Source: Chloroflexota bacterium
GTDB lineage: Bacteria; Chloroflexota; Dehalococcoidia; UBA2979
Reading direction: 5' to 3'
NCBI GenBank assembly: GCA_947479915.1
Contig: CANKAU010000020.1
Span: 1 to 38,642 of the forward strand
DNA: 38,642 nucleotides
Positions within the stretch are counted from its first letter, which is position 1, and the number at the start of each line of letters is the position of its first letter. Below are positions 7,964 to 15,363 of the stretch, piece by piece. A program made the position numbers and the translations under genes. The notes beneath the pieces are model-generated. The model saw only the letters and a program-made list of their open reading frames with translations, searched no databases and was not told the DNA's origin.

Positions 7964-7992
7964 GTTATCGGGGCGTCACGGGGTGGGCGCAA
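7964..7992 (-). promoter_or_regulatory. Candidate promoter for the SDR gene
   Basis: On the minus strand, TTGCGC (7987-7992) and GATAAC (7964-7969) are separated by 17 bp, each matching the sigma70 consensus at four of six positions. The expected transcription start falls about 20 bp before the ATG at 7935. Confidence 0.45.
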
Positions 7993-8072
7993 CCCCCGCG
8001 CTCGGGCGACCTCGACGTGCCCGCGAGGCGGTGACAGACTGCGCGCGACGACGACTTCGCCGGGGGCGCACC

Positions 8073-9254
8073 ATGCTCGACCCGTTCCACGCCGATTACG
8101 GCGACGACCCGTATCCCGCACTTGCGCGCCTGCGCGCCGAGGATCCCGTGCACTTCAGCGTGGACCTGAACGCGTGGGTGCTCACCGCATACGCGGACTG
8201 CCTCGCTGTGCTGCAGGACGGCGCCGCGTTCCGCTCCGACTTCCTGTCGCTGGAGGGCGAACGCTGGGACGAGGCACGTCGACGAAGCGCGCTGTTCCTC
8301 GACGGCGTGCCCGCGCTCTCCGCGATGGCGGAGCCGGATCACCACCGCATGCGCGAGTCCGTGCAAGGGGCGTTCTCCGCGCGCGCCGTGGCGCGGATGC
8401 GGCCGATCATCCAGTCCTCGGTGGATGCGCTGCTCGATCGGCGCGTGCCGGGCGAGCCGTTCGATGTCGTCGGGTCGCTGGCGTACCCGCTGCCGCGTCT
8501 CGTGATCGCGGCGCAGCTCGGCGTCGCGGAGGCGGACCGCGAGACATTCATGCGCCACGCCAGCGTCATCGCGCGCGCGATGTTCGGCAGCGGCGAGGCC
8601 GCCGAGGCGATCGAGGCCCTGGAGGCCCGCGCGGCGCTGAGCGAGTACCTCGAGCGGCTGAAGGTCGAAGGCGCGGGCGATGGCGCCCTCGCGCGGATGG
8701 TCGAGGCGCACGGCGCTGGCACGCTGTCCGAGGTGGAGACGGTCGCGCTGATGGTGGACGTGGCGCTGGCCGGGAACGACCCGACGGCGTGCCTCATCGC
8801 GAACGGGACGCTGGCGCTGCTACGCCACCCGGACGCCCTCGCCACGCTGCACGCGGAGCCCGCGCTCGTGCCGGGCGCCGTTGAGGAGTTCCTGCGCTAC
8901 GACAGCCCGCTGCACGCGCTGATGCGCATCGTCGGGACGGCGGCGACCGTGCGCGGCGAGACGATGGAGCCGGGCGAGGTGGTGTACCTGATGATCGGCG
9001 CGGCGAACCGGGATCCGGCGCAGTACGCCGACCCGGACGTTCTGGACATCCGCCGCGAGCATCCCCGGCACCTCGGCTTCGGGGGTGGTGCGCACCACTG
9101 CCTCGGCGCGCCGATGGCGCGGCTGGTGGCAGACGTCGTCTTCACGACGCTCACGGGGCGGTTCCCCGAGATGCGCCTCGCGCCCCTCGGGGTGGAGCGC
9201 GAGCCGGAATTCGAGCTGCGCGGGCCGAGCCGGCTGCGGGTGCTCCTCGACTAG
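8073..9254 (+). CDS. Cytochrome P450
   Basis: A 393-residue soluble bacterial P450. The heme-binding loop FGGGAHHCLG places the thiolate ligand at C343. The K-helix ExxR is E272-x-x-R275. The I-helix reads AGNDPT (233-238), so the position that normally holds the oxygen-activating threonine (after the acidic residue) is P237, followed by T238. Such enzymes hydroxylate or otherwise oxidise small molecules using electrons from a ferredoxin, and no ferredoxin gene is nearby. The start at 8073 was chosen because upstream in-frame sequence is arginine-rich and unlike P450s; the ribosome site is weak (CCGGGGGCGCACC). The substrate is unknown. Confidence 0.95.
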   Translation: MLDPFHADYGDDPYPALARLRAEDPVHFSVDLNAWVLTAYADCLAVLQDGAAFRSDFLSLEGERWDEARRRSALFLDGVPALSAMAEPDHHRMRESVQGAFSARAVARMRPIIQSSVDALLDRRVPGEPFDVVGSLAYPLPRLVIAAQLGVAEADRETFMRHASVIARAMFGSGEAAEAIEALEARAALSEYLERLKVEGAGDGALARMVEAHGAGTLSEVETVALMVDVALAGNDPTACLIANGTLALLRHPDALATLHAEPALVPGAVEEFLRYDSPLHALMRIVGTAATVRGETMEPGEVVYLMIGAANRDPAQYADPDVLDIRREHPRHLGFGGGAHHCLGAPMARLVADVVFTTLTGRFPEMRLAPLGVEREPEFELRGPSRLRVLLD

Positions 9255-9274
9255 CCCCGGCGTCGAGGTACCAT
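9247..9274 (+). promoter_or_regulatory. Candidate promoter for the small hypothetical gene
   Basis: TCGACT (9247-9252) and TACCAT (9269-9274) are 16 bp apart, at the P450 stop codon and 42 bp before the next start. The same TACCAT box occurs before the NTF2-like gene. Both hexamers are only partial matches to consensus. Confidence 0.35.
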
Positions 9275-9316
9275 CGACGCGACGGGGCAGACGCCCCACC
9301 GATCGAGGGGGAACCA

Positions 9317-9664
9317 ATGCCGGGCCCAACCCAGAAGCAGATCGACAGCGCGGTCCAGAAGGACGCCTACAGCACCACGGGTGCCGCGTCCGCAGAGCAG
9401 CGGCGTGTGACCGCGGTGATCGCCTTCAACGCCGCCGATTTCGACGCGTGGTGCAAGGCGAACGGGAAGAACCCACGCGACCGCAACCTGCTCATGGTCA
9501 CGGCCGCCTCGGCGCGGGGCCTGCAGAACGCACACGTCGAGGTGACGCCGCGCGGAATGTGGCGCGCCGACATCCACCAGCTGATGGTGGCGTTGGTGCC
9601 CATGCTCGACCGCCCGTCGCAGGCGAAGCTCGCGGCGATGGGCTGGGGGCCGCCCGTCCCCTAG
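9317..9664 (+). CDS. Conserved-looking hypothetical protein
   Basis: A 115-residue soluble protein that I do not recognise. It has a polar N-terminus (PTQKQIDSAVQKDAYSTTG), a central VTAVIAFNAADFDAWCKANGK and a second half with RNLLMVTAASARGLQNAHVE, ending in MGWGPPVP. There is no signal peptide, membrane helix or metal motif, and only one cysteine. The coding case rests on GAGGGGGAACCA before the ATG at 9317, amphipathic helices and position between the P450 and Ddn-like genes on the same strand (62 and 67 bp gaps). A functional tie to these redox enzymes is only suggested by context. Confidence 0.65.
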   Translation: MPGPTQKQIDSAVQKDAYSTTGAASAEQRRVTAVIAFNAADFDAWCKANGKNPRDRNLLMVTAASARGLQNAHVEVTPRGMWRADIHQLMVALVPMLDRPSQAKLAAMGWGPPVP

Positions 9665-9669
9665 CGCGC

Positions 9670-9691
9670 GACCACCCACCGACCACCCACC
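9670..9691 (+). repeat. Tandem 11-bp C-rich repeat in intergenic spacer
   Basis: GACCACCCACC occurs twice head to tail, then decays into GACCGCCGCC and GACCACAACC up to about 9710. The plus strand here is C-rich and nearly G-free for its length, which is the composition of Rho utilisation sites, so it could modulate read-through into the Ddn-like gene. It could equally be a slippage product. Confidence 0.5.
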
Positions 9692-9731
9692 GACCGCCGC
9701 CGACCACAACCGAACGCACGAGGAGCACGCC

Positions 9732-10166
9732 ATGCCCGACTACATCCCCAGCACCGCCGAGTGGGTCCGCACCCAGGTGGAGCTCTACGAGCGCACGAAC
9801 GGCGCGGAGGGCAACACGCTTCGCGACACCGGCATGCCGGTGATCATCGTGACGAACATGGGCAAGTCGAGCGGTGGCATCCGCAAGACGCCGCTGATGC
9901 GCGCGAAGGACGGGAACAACTACATCCTCGTCGGCTCGAAGGGCGGCGCGCCGGAGCATCCCGCGTGGGTGCACAACCTGCGGGCGAACGCGGACGTCGA
10001 GATCCGCGACCGCGACGTGGTGACGAAGATGCGCGTGCGTGAGGTCGAGGCCGGTGCGGAGCGCGATCGGCTCTGGGCGATCGCCGCACAGGCCTACCCG
10101 CCCTACGACGAGTACCAGACGAAGACCGAGCGCATGATCCCGGTGTTCCTGGCGGAGCCTGTCTAG
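9732..10166 (+). CDS. Ddn-like deazaflavin (F420)-dependent nitroreductase family protein
   Basis: A 144-residue member of the family named for mycobacterial Ddn. Family traits visible are PVIIVTNMGKSSGGIRKTPLM, then NYILVGSKGGAPEHPAWVHNL and the downstream VEIRDRDVVTKMRVREVEAG. These form the split beta-barrel that binds F420. Family members reduce quinones, enones or nitro compounds with F420H2; the physiological substrate here is unknown. The ATG at 9732 follows GAGGAGCACGCC. If the assignment is right, the host makes F420, which fits Actinomycetota and some Chloroflexota. It follows the P450 and hypothetical genes and is convergent with the nudC-like gene. Confidence 0.9.
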   Translation: MPDYIPSTAEWVRTQVELYERTNGAEGNTLRDTGMPVIIVTNMGKSSGGIRKTPLMRAKDGNNYILVGSKGGAPEHPAWVHNLRANADVEIRDRDVVTKMRVREVEAGAERDRLWAIAAQAYPPYDEYQTKTERMIPVFLAEPV

Positions 10167-10194
10167 CCTCGAATCAGACACAGAGAAGACCTGC

Positions 10195-10229
10195 CCTACT
10201 CCCGCTCCGAAACCGGCAGAGGGAGTAGG
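10195..10229. terminator. Inverted repeat between convergent genes
   Basis: CCTACTCCC (10195-10203) and GGGAGTAGG (10221-10229) form a 9-bp stem with a 17-base loop, 29 bp after the Ddn-like stop. A second hairpin follows at once at 10235. Together they probably separate the convergent transcripts. Confidence 0.5.
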
Positions 10230-10234
10230 AGTCC

Positions 10235-10260
10235 GAAGGCGACGCTCAGGCGTCGCCTTC
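10235..10260. terminator. Hairpin enclosing the nudC-like stop codon
   Basis: GAAGGCGACGC (10235-10245) and GCGTCGCCTTC (10250-10260) form a perfect 11-bp stem. The four-base loop contains most of the minus-strand TGA (10246-10248), so the final Glu-Gly-Asp-Ala codons of the gene are part of the stem. No U-tract follows in either direction. Confidence 0.6.
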
Positions 10261-11169
10261 GTCGATCCAGGCACGGATCAGGTGGTGCGCGATCGCGATG
10301 CGATCCGGCACCGCGAGGTCCGGGTTCGTGCCCTCCAGGGCGCGACGCGCCTCGTCACGCGTGACCCAGCGCGCTTCGGCGATCTCGGTGCCGTCGACCT
10401 GGATGTCCCACGCGGTCGCCTGCGCGAAGCAGCCGATCATCAGCGTTGCCGGGAACGGCCACGGCTGCGAGGAGTGATAGCGCACTTCGTCCACGCGCAC
10501 GCCCGACTCCTCGAACACCTCGCGCACCACGGCGTCCTCGATCGACTCGCCGGTCTCGAGGTAGCCCGCGAGGCAGGAGAAGCGGTTGGGTGGGCCGTTG
10601 CGGCGGCGAGCGAGCAGGCAGCGATCCTCGCGCTCCACGAGCACGATCATCGAGGGCGAGACGCGCGGGTAGCTGCGCGCGGCGCACCCGGCGCACAGGC
10701 GACGCGCGCCGCCCTCGATCGGCGTCGTCGCGGAGCCGCACTGCGGGCAGAAGCGGTTGGTCGCGTGCCATTCGAGCATCGAGCGGCCCTGCGCGAGCAT
10801 GCCCGCCTCGGTCGCCGCGAGATCCATCGCGACGCCCCGCGCGTCGCGATACTCCAGCGCATCGAACGCGGCCGCCTCGACACCGTCGGCGTGCAGCGCG
10901 AAGTGCGGCACGTCGTCCAGTACACCGAGCAGCACCGTCTCCGGGTGCGCGGCGAGCGGGCCGACCGTTTCGCGATCCAGCCAGCCGAGGCGCACGCCCT
11001 CGTCCGCACGCACGCCCGGCTTCAGCTCGCGGAACGGGAGGTAGCGCCCACGCGGATCGTCGATGCGCGAGCGGAGCCACGCCTCGTCGCCCCGGCTGCC
11101 GCCGACCCGATCGAGCGGGTTCGAGGAGAAGACGTGGGGGCCGGATGCGGAACCGGATGCTGCGCGCAT
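10246..11169 (-). CDS. nudC: NAD(+)/NADH diphosphatase, NudC-type Nudix hydrolase
   Basis: A 307-residue protein with the full NudC layout: an N-terminal domain, a zinc ribbon with C141, C144, C159 and C162 (CPQCG and CAGC followed by YPR), a complete Nudix box at residues 202-224 beginning GYLETGES and containing REVFEESG, and the NADH-specific SQPWPFP at 234-240. It hydrolyses NADH or NAD to NMN(H) and AMP, and family members also remove NAD caps from RNA. The ATG at 11169 follows GAGAGGACGCGTC. It lies 46 bp after the amidohydrolase gene and may share its transcript. Confidence 0.95.
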   Translation of the reverse strand: MRAASGSASGPHVFSSNPLDRVGGSRGDEAWLRSRIDDPRGRYLPFRELKPGVRADEGVRLGWLDRETVGPLAAHPETVLLGVLDDVPHFALHADGVEAAAFDALEYRDARGVAMDLAATEAGMLAQGRSMLEWHATNRFCPQCGSATTPIEGGARRLCAGCAARSYPRVSPSMIVLVEREDRCLLARRRNGPPNRFSCLAGYLETGESIEDAVVREVFEESGVRVDEVRYHSSQPWPFPATLMIGCFAQATAWDIQVDGTEIAEARWVTRDEARRALEGTNPDLAVPDRIAIAHHLIRAWIDEGDA

Positions 11170-11215
11170 GACGCGTCCTCTCGGTGCGGGTTGAGACCTC
11201 GATGGTACCGCGCGG

Positions 11216-12241
11216 CTAGATCTCCAGCCGGTAGACGCGCTTCGCCGTGTCGTGGAACATCGCCGCGCGCTCGGCCGGGGTGTAGGAGGTGGAGAAGCGC
11301 TTGAACGCGTTCCACATCACGCCGTAGGAGAACGAGACCTTGTCCACCGGGAAATTGCTCTCGAACATGCAGCGATCCGGCCCGAACTGCTCGATGGTGT
11401 AGGCGAGCCACGGCGCCATCTCCGCCGCCAGCTCCTCGGAGCCGATGGGGACCTCGCGCGCTGCCCAGTCGAAGCCGTAGCGCGGCATGCCGAGGCCGCC
11501 GACCTTCACGGTGATGTTCGGGCACGCCGCGAGCGCGACGATGCTGCTGCGCCACATCGCGAGAACCTCGTCCAGCCGGTTCGCGTACGGGCCGACGCGC
11601 AGCAGGCCGCCGATGTGGTTGAGCACGATCGGCAGATCCGGCACGGCGCGCGCGAACTCCACCAGGTCGTTCATCTGGTGGTGGTACAGCCACGCGTCGA
11701 ACGACAACCCACGCGCCGCGAGGACGCGCGCACCCTCGATGAACGCGGGGGACTTCATGTCGCCCACCCGCGGATCCGCGATCGGGTCGATCTCAGGGTG
11801 CGGGTCGCTCGCGACGATGTGGCGGATGCCCCGGAAGCGGTTCGGGCTGGCGGCCTGCAGCGCGTCCAGCACCGGCCCGACGCCCGCGCCCAGACCGAGG
11901 TCAGCGCGGCCAACGATGCCGGCGGCGATCCTCGTGGGGCCGTAGAGGCCGCTCGCGCTCGCGGCGGCGATGCCCTGCACGTACTCGACCTCGCCGACGG
12001 TCACCAGCTCGGGGGGCCCGTCGGGGCGGTACATCGAGCGCGCCTCCACGAACACGGTCGCGACGACGTTGTGGCCGCTGGAGACGACGTCCTCGACCAG
12101 CTCGTCGAGCTGGTAGCGCTGGTACGGGATGCGCGGAATGCGCTTGTCCCAGAGGTGGTGGTGCGGGTCGATGATCGGCAGAGCGGGCTCCAGCGCAGCC
12201 TCCGGCGTCTGCGCCAGCCAGTCGTTTCCACCAAAGGGCAT
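11216..12241 (-). CDS. Amidohydrolase family (TIM-barrel, COG3618-like) protein
   Basis: A 341-residue metal-dependent hydrolase of the amidohydrolase_2 group, which includes lactonases and decarboxylases of aromatic and sugar catabolism. The first metal motif is IIDPHHHLWD (H27-H29). Later landmarks are IVLNHIGG and GPDRCMFESNFPVDK near the C-terminal end of the barrel, where the family has its catalytic Asp/Glu. This is the pattern of the 2-pyrone-4,6-dicarboxylate lactonase / fuconolactonase branch, but the substrate is not defined. The ATG at 12241 is preceded by CAGGACGGAGCGCGACG. The frame upstream of this start encodes no family sequence. It is divergent from the aldo/keto reductase. 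Confidence 0.9.
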   Translation of the reverse strand: MPFGGNDWLAQTPEAALEPALPIIDPHHHLWDKRIPRIPYQRYQLDELVEDVVSSGHNVVATVFVEARSMYRPDGPPELVTVGEVEYVQGIAAASASGLYGPTRIAAGIVGRADLGLGAGVGPVLDALQAASPNRFRGIRHIVASDPHPEIDPIADPRVGDMKSPAFIEGARVLAARGLSFDAWLYHHQMNDLVEFARAVPDLPIVLNHIGGLLRVGPYANRLDEVLAMWRSSIVALAACPNITVKVGGLGMPRYGFDWAAREVPIGSEELAAEMAPWLAYTIEQFGPDRCMFESNFPVDKVSFSYGVMWNAFKRFSTSYTPAERAAMFHDTAKRVYRLEI

Positions 12242-12370
12242 CGTCGCGCTCCGTCCTGCGGCCACCTCGAGTTCGCGACACTGTCTGCCGATCGGGACGC
12301 CGCCGCAAGCGGCGCCGACCTCCCGCCGGAGCCGCGGGACGAGCCCGGTGCCGCTCCCGGCGACAGGGGG

Positions 12371-12376
12371 TAGGAT
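12371..12376 (+). promoter_or_regulatory. TAGGAT -10 element before the aldo/keto reductase
   Basis: TAGGAT lies 63 bp before the GTG start. The same hexamer is found before the MDR reductase and sortase-like genes. The region 17 bp upstream (GTGCCG) is a poor -35 box, so the call rests on the recurrent -10. Confidence 0.35.
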
Positions 12377-12439
12377 GCGGGCCCAACCACTCGCAAGCAC
12401 ACCGTCGCGGCGTCGCCGCGCACAGAAGAGGAACGCACC

Positions 12440-13387
12440 GTGGAATACCGCCAGCTCGGCCGATCCGGCCTGCAGGTCTCCGTTGTCAGCCTGGGCACCA
12501 ACCAGTTCGGCAGCCCCGTGGACGCGGCCGGCACGAAGGCGATCATGGACGCCGCACTGGACTCCGGCATCAACTTCGTCGACACGGCCGACGGCTACGG
12601 CGGGGGACTGTCGGAGCAGTACATCGGCCAGGCGATCAAGGAAAAGCGATACGACTGGATCGTCATGAGCAAGTTCGGCAACTACCCCATGGGGGATGGC
12701 GGCCCGAACAAGCGCGGCAACTCGCGCGGCTACATGCGGAAGGCAATCACCGGCACGCTGAAGCGCCTGGACACCGACTACCTCGACGTCTACCTGTTCC
12801 ACCGCCCCGACCTCACCACGCCGATCGATGAGCAGATGTCGGCGATGAACGAGCTGGTGATGGAGGGCCTCGTCCGTTACATCGGCTGCTCCAACTGGGC
12901 GGGCTGGCAGATCGCGGCCGCGAACGAGACGGCGGACCGTCGAGGCTGGACGCCCTTCGTCGCCTCGCAGCCCGCGTACAGCCTGATGAACCGCGCGATC
13001 GAGGGTGAGCACATGGACGCCTGCGCGTCCTACGGCCTCGGCCTGACCACGTTCTCCTCGCTCGCCGGGGGCTTCCTCAGCGGCAAGCACCGCCGAGGCC
13101 AAGCGCCGGTCGCCGACACGCGTGTCGCGCGCAACCCGCGCGCGGGCGAGACCCTGCTCACGGACGCAAACTTCGACAAGCTCGAGGCGTGGGAGGCGAT
13201 CGCCAAGGAGGCCGGCATCACCATGACCGAGCTGGCACTCGCCTGGGTCGCGGCGCACCCCGTGGTGTCCTCCGTCATCTGCGGCGCGACTGGGCCGCAG
13301 CAGGTGCAGGAGAACGCGAAGGTCGCGGACGCGATCGCGAAGATCACGCCCGAGGTCATGGCGAAGATCGACGCCGTCGGCAAGTAG
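12440..13387 (+). CDS. Aldo/keto reductase
   Basis: A 315-residue NADPH-dependent aldo/keto reductase of the Kv-beta-like bacterial branch. The catalytic tetrad is D48, Y53, K78 and H121, in FVDTADGYG, VMSKFG and LFHRPD. The protein starts MEYRQLGRSGLQVSVVSLGT, the usual first hairpin of these barrels, and the cofactor site late in the protein includes VICGATGPQQVQEN. It interconverts an aldehyde or ketone with its alcohol; the substrate is unknown. The GTG at 12440 is preceded by AGAGGAACGCACC. It is divergent from the amidohydrolase, so the two could share regulation, and a strong terminator follows. Confidence 0.95.
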   Translation: MEYRQLGRSGLQVSVVSLGTNQFGSPVDAAGTKAIMDAALDSGINFVDTADGYGGGLSEQYIGQAIKEKRYDWIVMSKFGNYPMGDGGPNKRGNSRGYMRKAITGTLKRLDTDYLDVYLFHRPDLTTPIDEQMSAMNELVMEGLVRYIGCSNWAGWQIAAANETADRRGWTPFVASQPAYSLMNRAIEGEHMDACASYGLGLTTFSSLAGGFLSGKHRRGQAPVADTRVARNPRAGETLLTDANFDKLEAWEAIAKEAGITMTELALAWVAAHPVVSSVICGATGPQQVQENAKVADAIAKITPEVMAKIDAVGK

Positions 13388-13423
13388 CGACGAGGCCGAC
13401 CTCGACCGGCACGCAGGCAGACA

Positions 13424-13450
13424 GAAGGGGCGCCCATCGGGCGCCCCTTC
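13424..13450. terminator. Strong bidirectional terminator
   Basis: A 12-bp perfect stem, GAAGGGGCGCCC with GGGCGCCCCTTC, around an ATC loop. It stands between the convergent aldo/keto reductase and solute-binding protein genes. Confidence 0.8.
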
Positions 13451-13505
13451 CGCGTCTCCCCGATGTGCGGTCGAGGAGCGTGCACCGGCCCGCGCGGGGA
13501 CTCGG

Positions 13506-15257
13506 CTAGACGTTGTAGATGCGGCCAAGCTTGTGCGTGACGCCGCGCAGGCTGTCCCAGGGTCCGAACACCTTGTCGAAGCCCGCCACGTCCGGCTGCA
13601 CAAAGTGGCGCTGCGGCGTCGCGTAGAAGTTCACGTGCGGCAGCCACGCATCCATGTACTTCTGCTGGTACGTGTCCATCAGCGCCGCGCGCGCCTTCAT
13701 GTCCGTCTCGGCCAGCGCCTTCTCCAGGATGTCGTCGGACTCCTTGTCCGCGAAGCCGCCGTAGTTGCGGCTGCCGGTGCTGTGCCAGCGGGCGTAGCCC
13801 TCCAGCACCACGTCCGGGTTCATGGTGGAGTCGTTGGAGATCGCCTGGAAGTCCTTCGCAGCCTGCGCCTTGTCGAAGACGGCCGTCTCCGGTGCCTTGA
13901 TCACGATCTTGATCGCCGGGAAGAGCTTCGCCATCTGCGCCTGGAAGCGGAGCGCGTTCTCGCGGCTCTCCGCCTTCGGCTTGTGCATGATCTCGAAGTC
14001 GAGCTTCTCGCCGTTGGCGTAGCCCGCGGCGGCGAGCAGCTTGGCGGCCTCCTCGCGATCCTTCGCCTTCGTCTCCTTGTTCAGGCCGGGCAGCTTCTTC
14101 ACCTTGTCGTCCTGCCACGCCTCCGGGAAGGCCTGGTGGAACGCCGCGAGGTAGCCCCAGCCCGAGCCGTGGTAGCCGTTGCCGACGTCCTCGAAGTCCG
14201 TCGCCAGGTTCAGCGCCTTGCGGACGCGGTAGTCCTGGAACGGCTTGTGCTTGAAGTTGAACATGATGAAGTTGTAGTTCACGCCGATGTACGAGTAGAG
14301 CAGCGCGTCCGGCCGCGAGGCCTGGATCGTCTTCTGCTCCTGCGCCGTGGGCGAGCTCATGATGCTGATCTGCTTCGAGAGGAACGCCGCGAGCGTGGCC
14401 GCGCGGTCCGGGATGACCGTCTGCACCACCTTGTCGAAGTACGGCTCGTTCGGGCGGTAGTAGCCGTCGAAGCGCGAGTATGTCTGGCGGGTGCCCTCGA
14501 TGCTCTCGGTGATCTGGAACGGCGCCATCCCGGCGAACTTCATCGGATCCTTGAACCCGACCTCGACGATCTCCTTCGGCATCATCACGTTGCGGATCTC
14601 GGTGATGCCGTTGAGGAACGCGCTGTTCACCTTCGACATCGTCACCTTCACGGTGCTCTTGTCGACGACCTCGAACTTGCCGGCGCCCTCCAACGTGGTC
14701 GCACGCTGGAAGTTGCCCTTCGGCAGCTTCTCCGCATCGGCGGTATTGCCGGCGATGCGGTTGAGGTTCCACGCGAGGTCGGAGGCGTCGAACTCGCGCC
14801 CGTTCCACGGCGCCTTGTTGTGGAGCTTCACGCCCTTGCGCACCTTGAGGATGTAGGTGTTCTTGTCGGGCTGCTCCCATGCCTCCACAAGGTTGCCGCG
14901 GAGCTTGCCGCTGAACTCGTCCAGCTCCAGTGCGCGCTCACCGAGCACCATCCATTCCGAGCTGGAGACGGCGGTGTGCTGGTCGTGCTGCACGTAGGTC
15001 TCGGTCGCGGGGATGGTGAACGTGCCGCCCTTCTTCGGGTTGCCCTTCACCACGGGCATGCCCTCGCGCTCCTTGCTGAGCTCGGGCGCCTTGGGGGCAG
15101 CGGCGTTCGAGGACCCCGCGCCCTGTTCCACGGACTTCTTCGGGCCGCTGCTGCAACCGATGAGCGCGGCCCCGGCCATGCCCGCACCCACGGCGAAGCC
15201 GCCGCGCAGCACTGACCGCCGGCTCATGTACCCGGTGAACGGAATGCGATTACTCAT
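13506..15257 (-). CDS. ABC transporter family 5 solute-binding lipoprotein
   Basis: A 583-residue extracytoplasmic binding protein of the peptide/nickel (SBP_bac_5) type. The N-terminus has a twin-arginine stretch (MSRRSVLRGGF) followed by a lipobox ending LIGC, so it is probably Tat-exported and lipid-anchored. Family traits include GGTFTIPATETYVQHDQH, LEAWEQPDKNTYILKVRKGVK-like strands, and the lobe-2 region FKHKPFQDYRVRKALNLATD. It would capture a peptide or other organic ligand and deliver it to a permease, but no permease or ATPase genes are adjacent, so it is an orphan component here. ATG at 15257 follows GGAGGGGACAAC. A near-consensus promoter overlaps a perfect dyad just upstream. Confidence 0.93.
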   Translation of the reverse strand: MSNRIPFTGYMSRRSVLRGGFAVGAGMAGAALIGCSSGPKKSVEQGAGSSNAAAPKAPELSKEREGMPVVKGNPKKGGTFTIPATETYVQHDQHTAVSSSEWMVLGERALELDEFSGKLRGNLVEAWEQPDKNTYILKVRKGVKLHNKAPWNGREFDASDLAWNLNRIAGNTADAEKLPKGNFQRATTLEGAGKFEVVDKSTVKVTMSKVNSAFLNGITEIRNVMMPKEIVEVGFKDPMKFAGMAPFQITESIEGTRQTYSRFDGYYRPNEPYFDKVVQTVIPDRAATLAAFLSKQISIMSSPTAQEQKTIQASRPDALLYSYIGVNYNFIMFNFKHKPFQDYRVRKALNLATDFEDVGNGYHGSGWGYLAAFHQAFPEAWQDDKVKKLPGLNKETKAKDREEAAKLLAAAGYANGEKLDFEIMHKPKAESRENALRFQAQMAKLFPAIKIVIKAPETAVFDKAQAAKDFQAISNDSTMNPDVVLEGYARWHSTGSRNYGGFADKESDDILEKALAETDMKARAALMDTYQQKYMDAWLPHVNFYATPQRHFVQPDVAGFDKVFGPWDSLRGVTHKLGRIYNV

Positions 15258-15270
15258 GTTGTCCCCTCCG

Positions 15271-15295
15271 AACGAACGAGTGATTCACGTTCGTT
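15271..15295. promoter_or_regulatory. Operator-like dyad at the solute-binding protein promoter
   Basis: AACGAACG (15271-15278) and CGTTCGTT (15288-15295) are exact inverted repeats with nine bases between. The dyad runs from the edge of the -10 box across the expected transcription start, the classic position for a TetR-type repressor. No repressor gene lies beside it. Confidence 0.6.
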
Positions 15296-15321
15296 ATATC
15301 GAAGGAGGTCAAGGCTGTCCA
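15293..15321 (-). promoter_or_regulatory. Sigma70-type promoter of the solute-binding protein gene
   Basis: On the minus strand TGGACA (15316-15321) and TATAAC (15293-15298) are 17 bp apart; each matches consensus at five of six positions. This is the best housekeeping promoter in the window. The transcription start should fall near 15286, leaving a leader of about 30 bases. Confidence 0.75.
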
Positions 15322-15363
15322 CGGATGACGGCGCAGACAGGTGTGCCGCAGGCGGCGCGGAAC

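Noticed and set aside
12242-13603. Possible N-terminal extension of the amidohydrolase by about 450 residues.
   Set aside because: The extension is antisense to the aldo/keto reductase and has no domain; the internal ATG at 12241 starts right at the family's N-terminus with a plausible ribosome site.
15271-15295. The AACGAACG dyad as a transcription terminator.
   Set aside because: It lies over the start site of a strong promoter and directly upstream of the gene, with no U-tract; an operator is the better reading.
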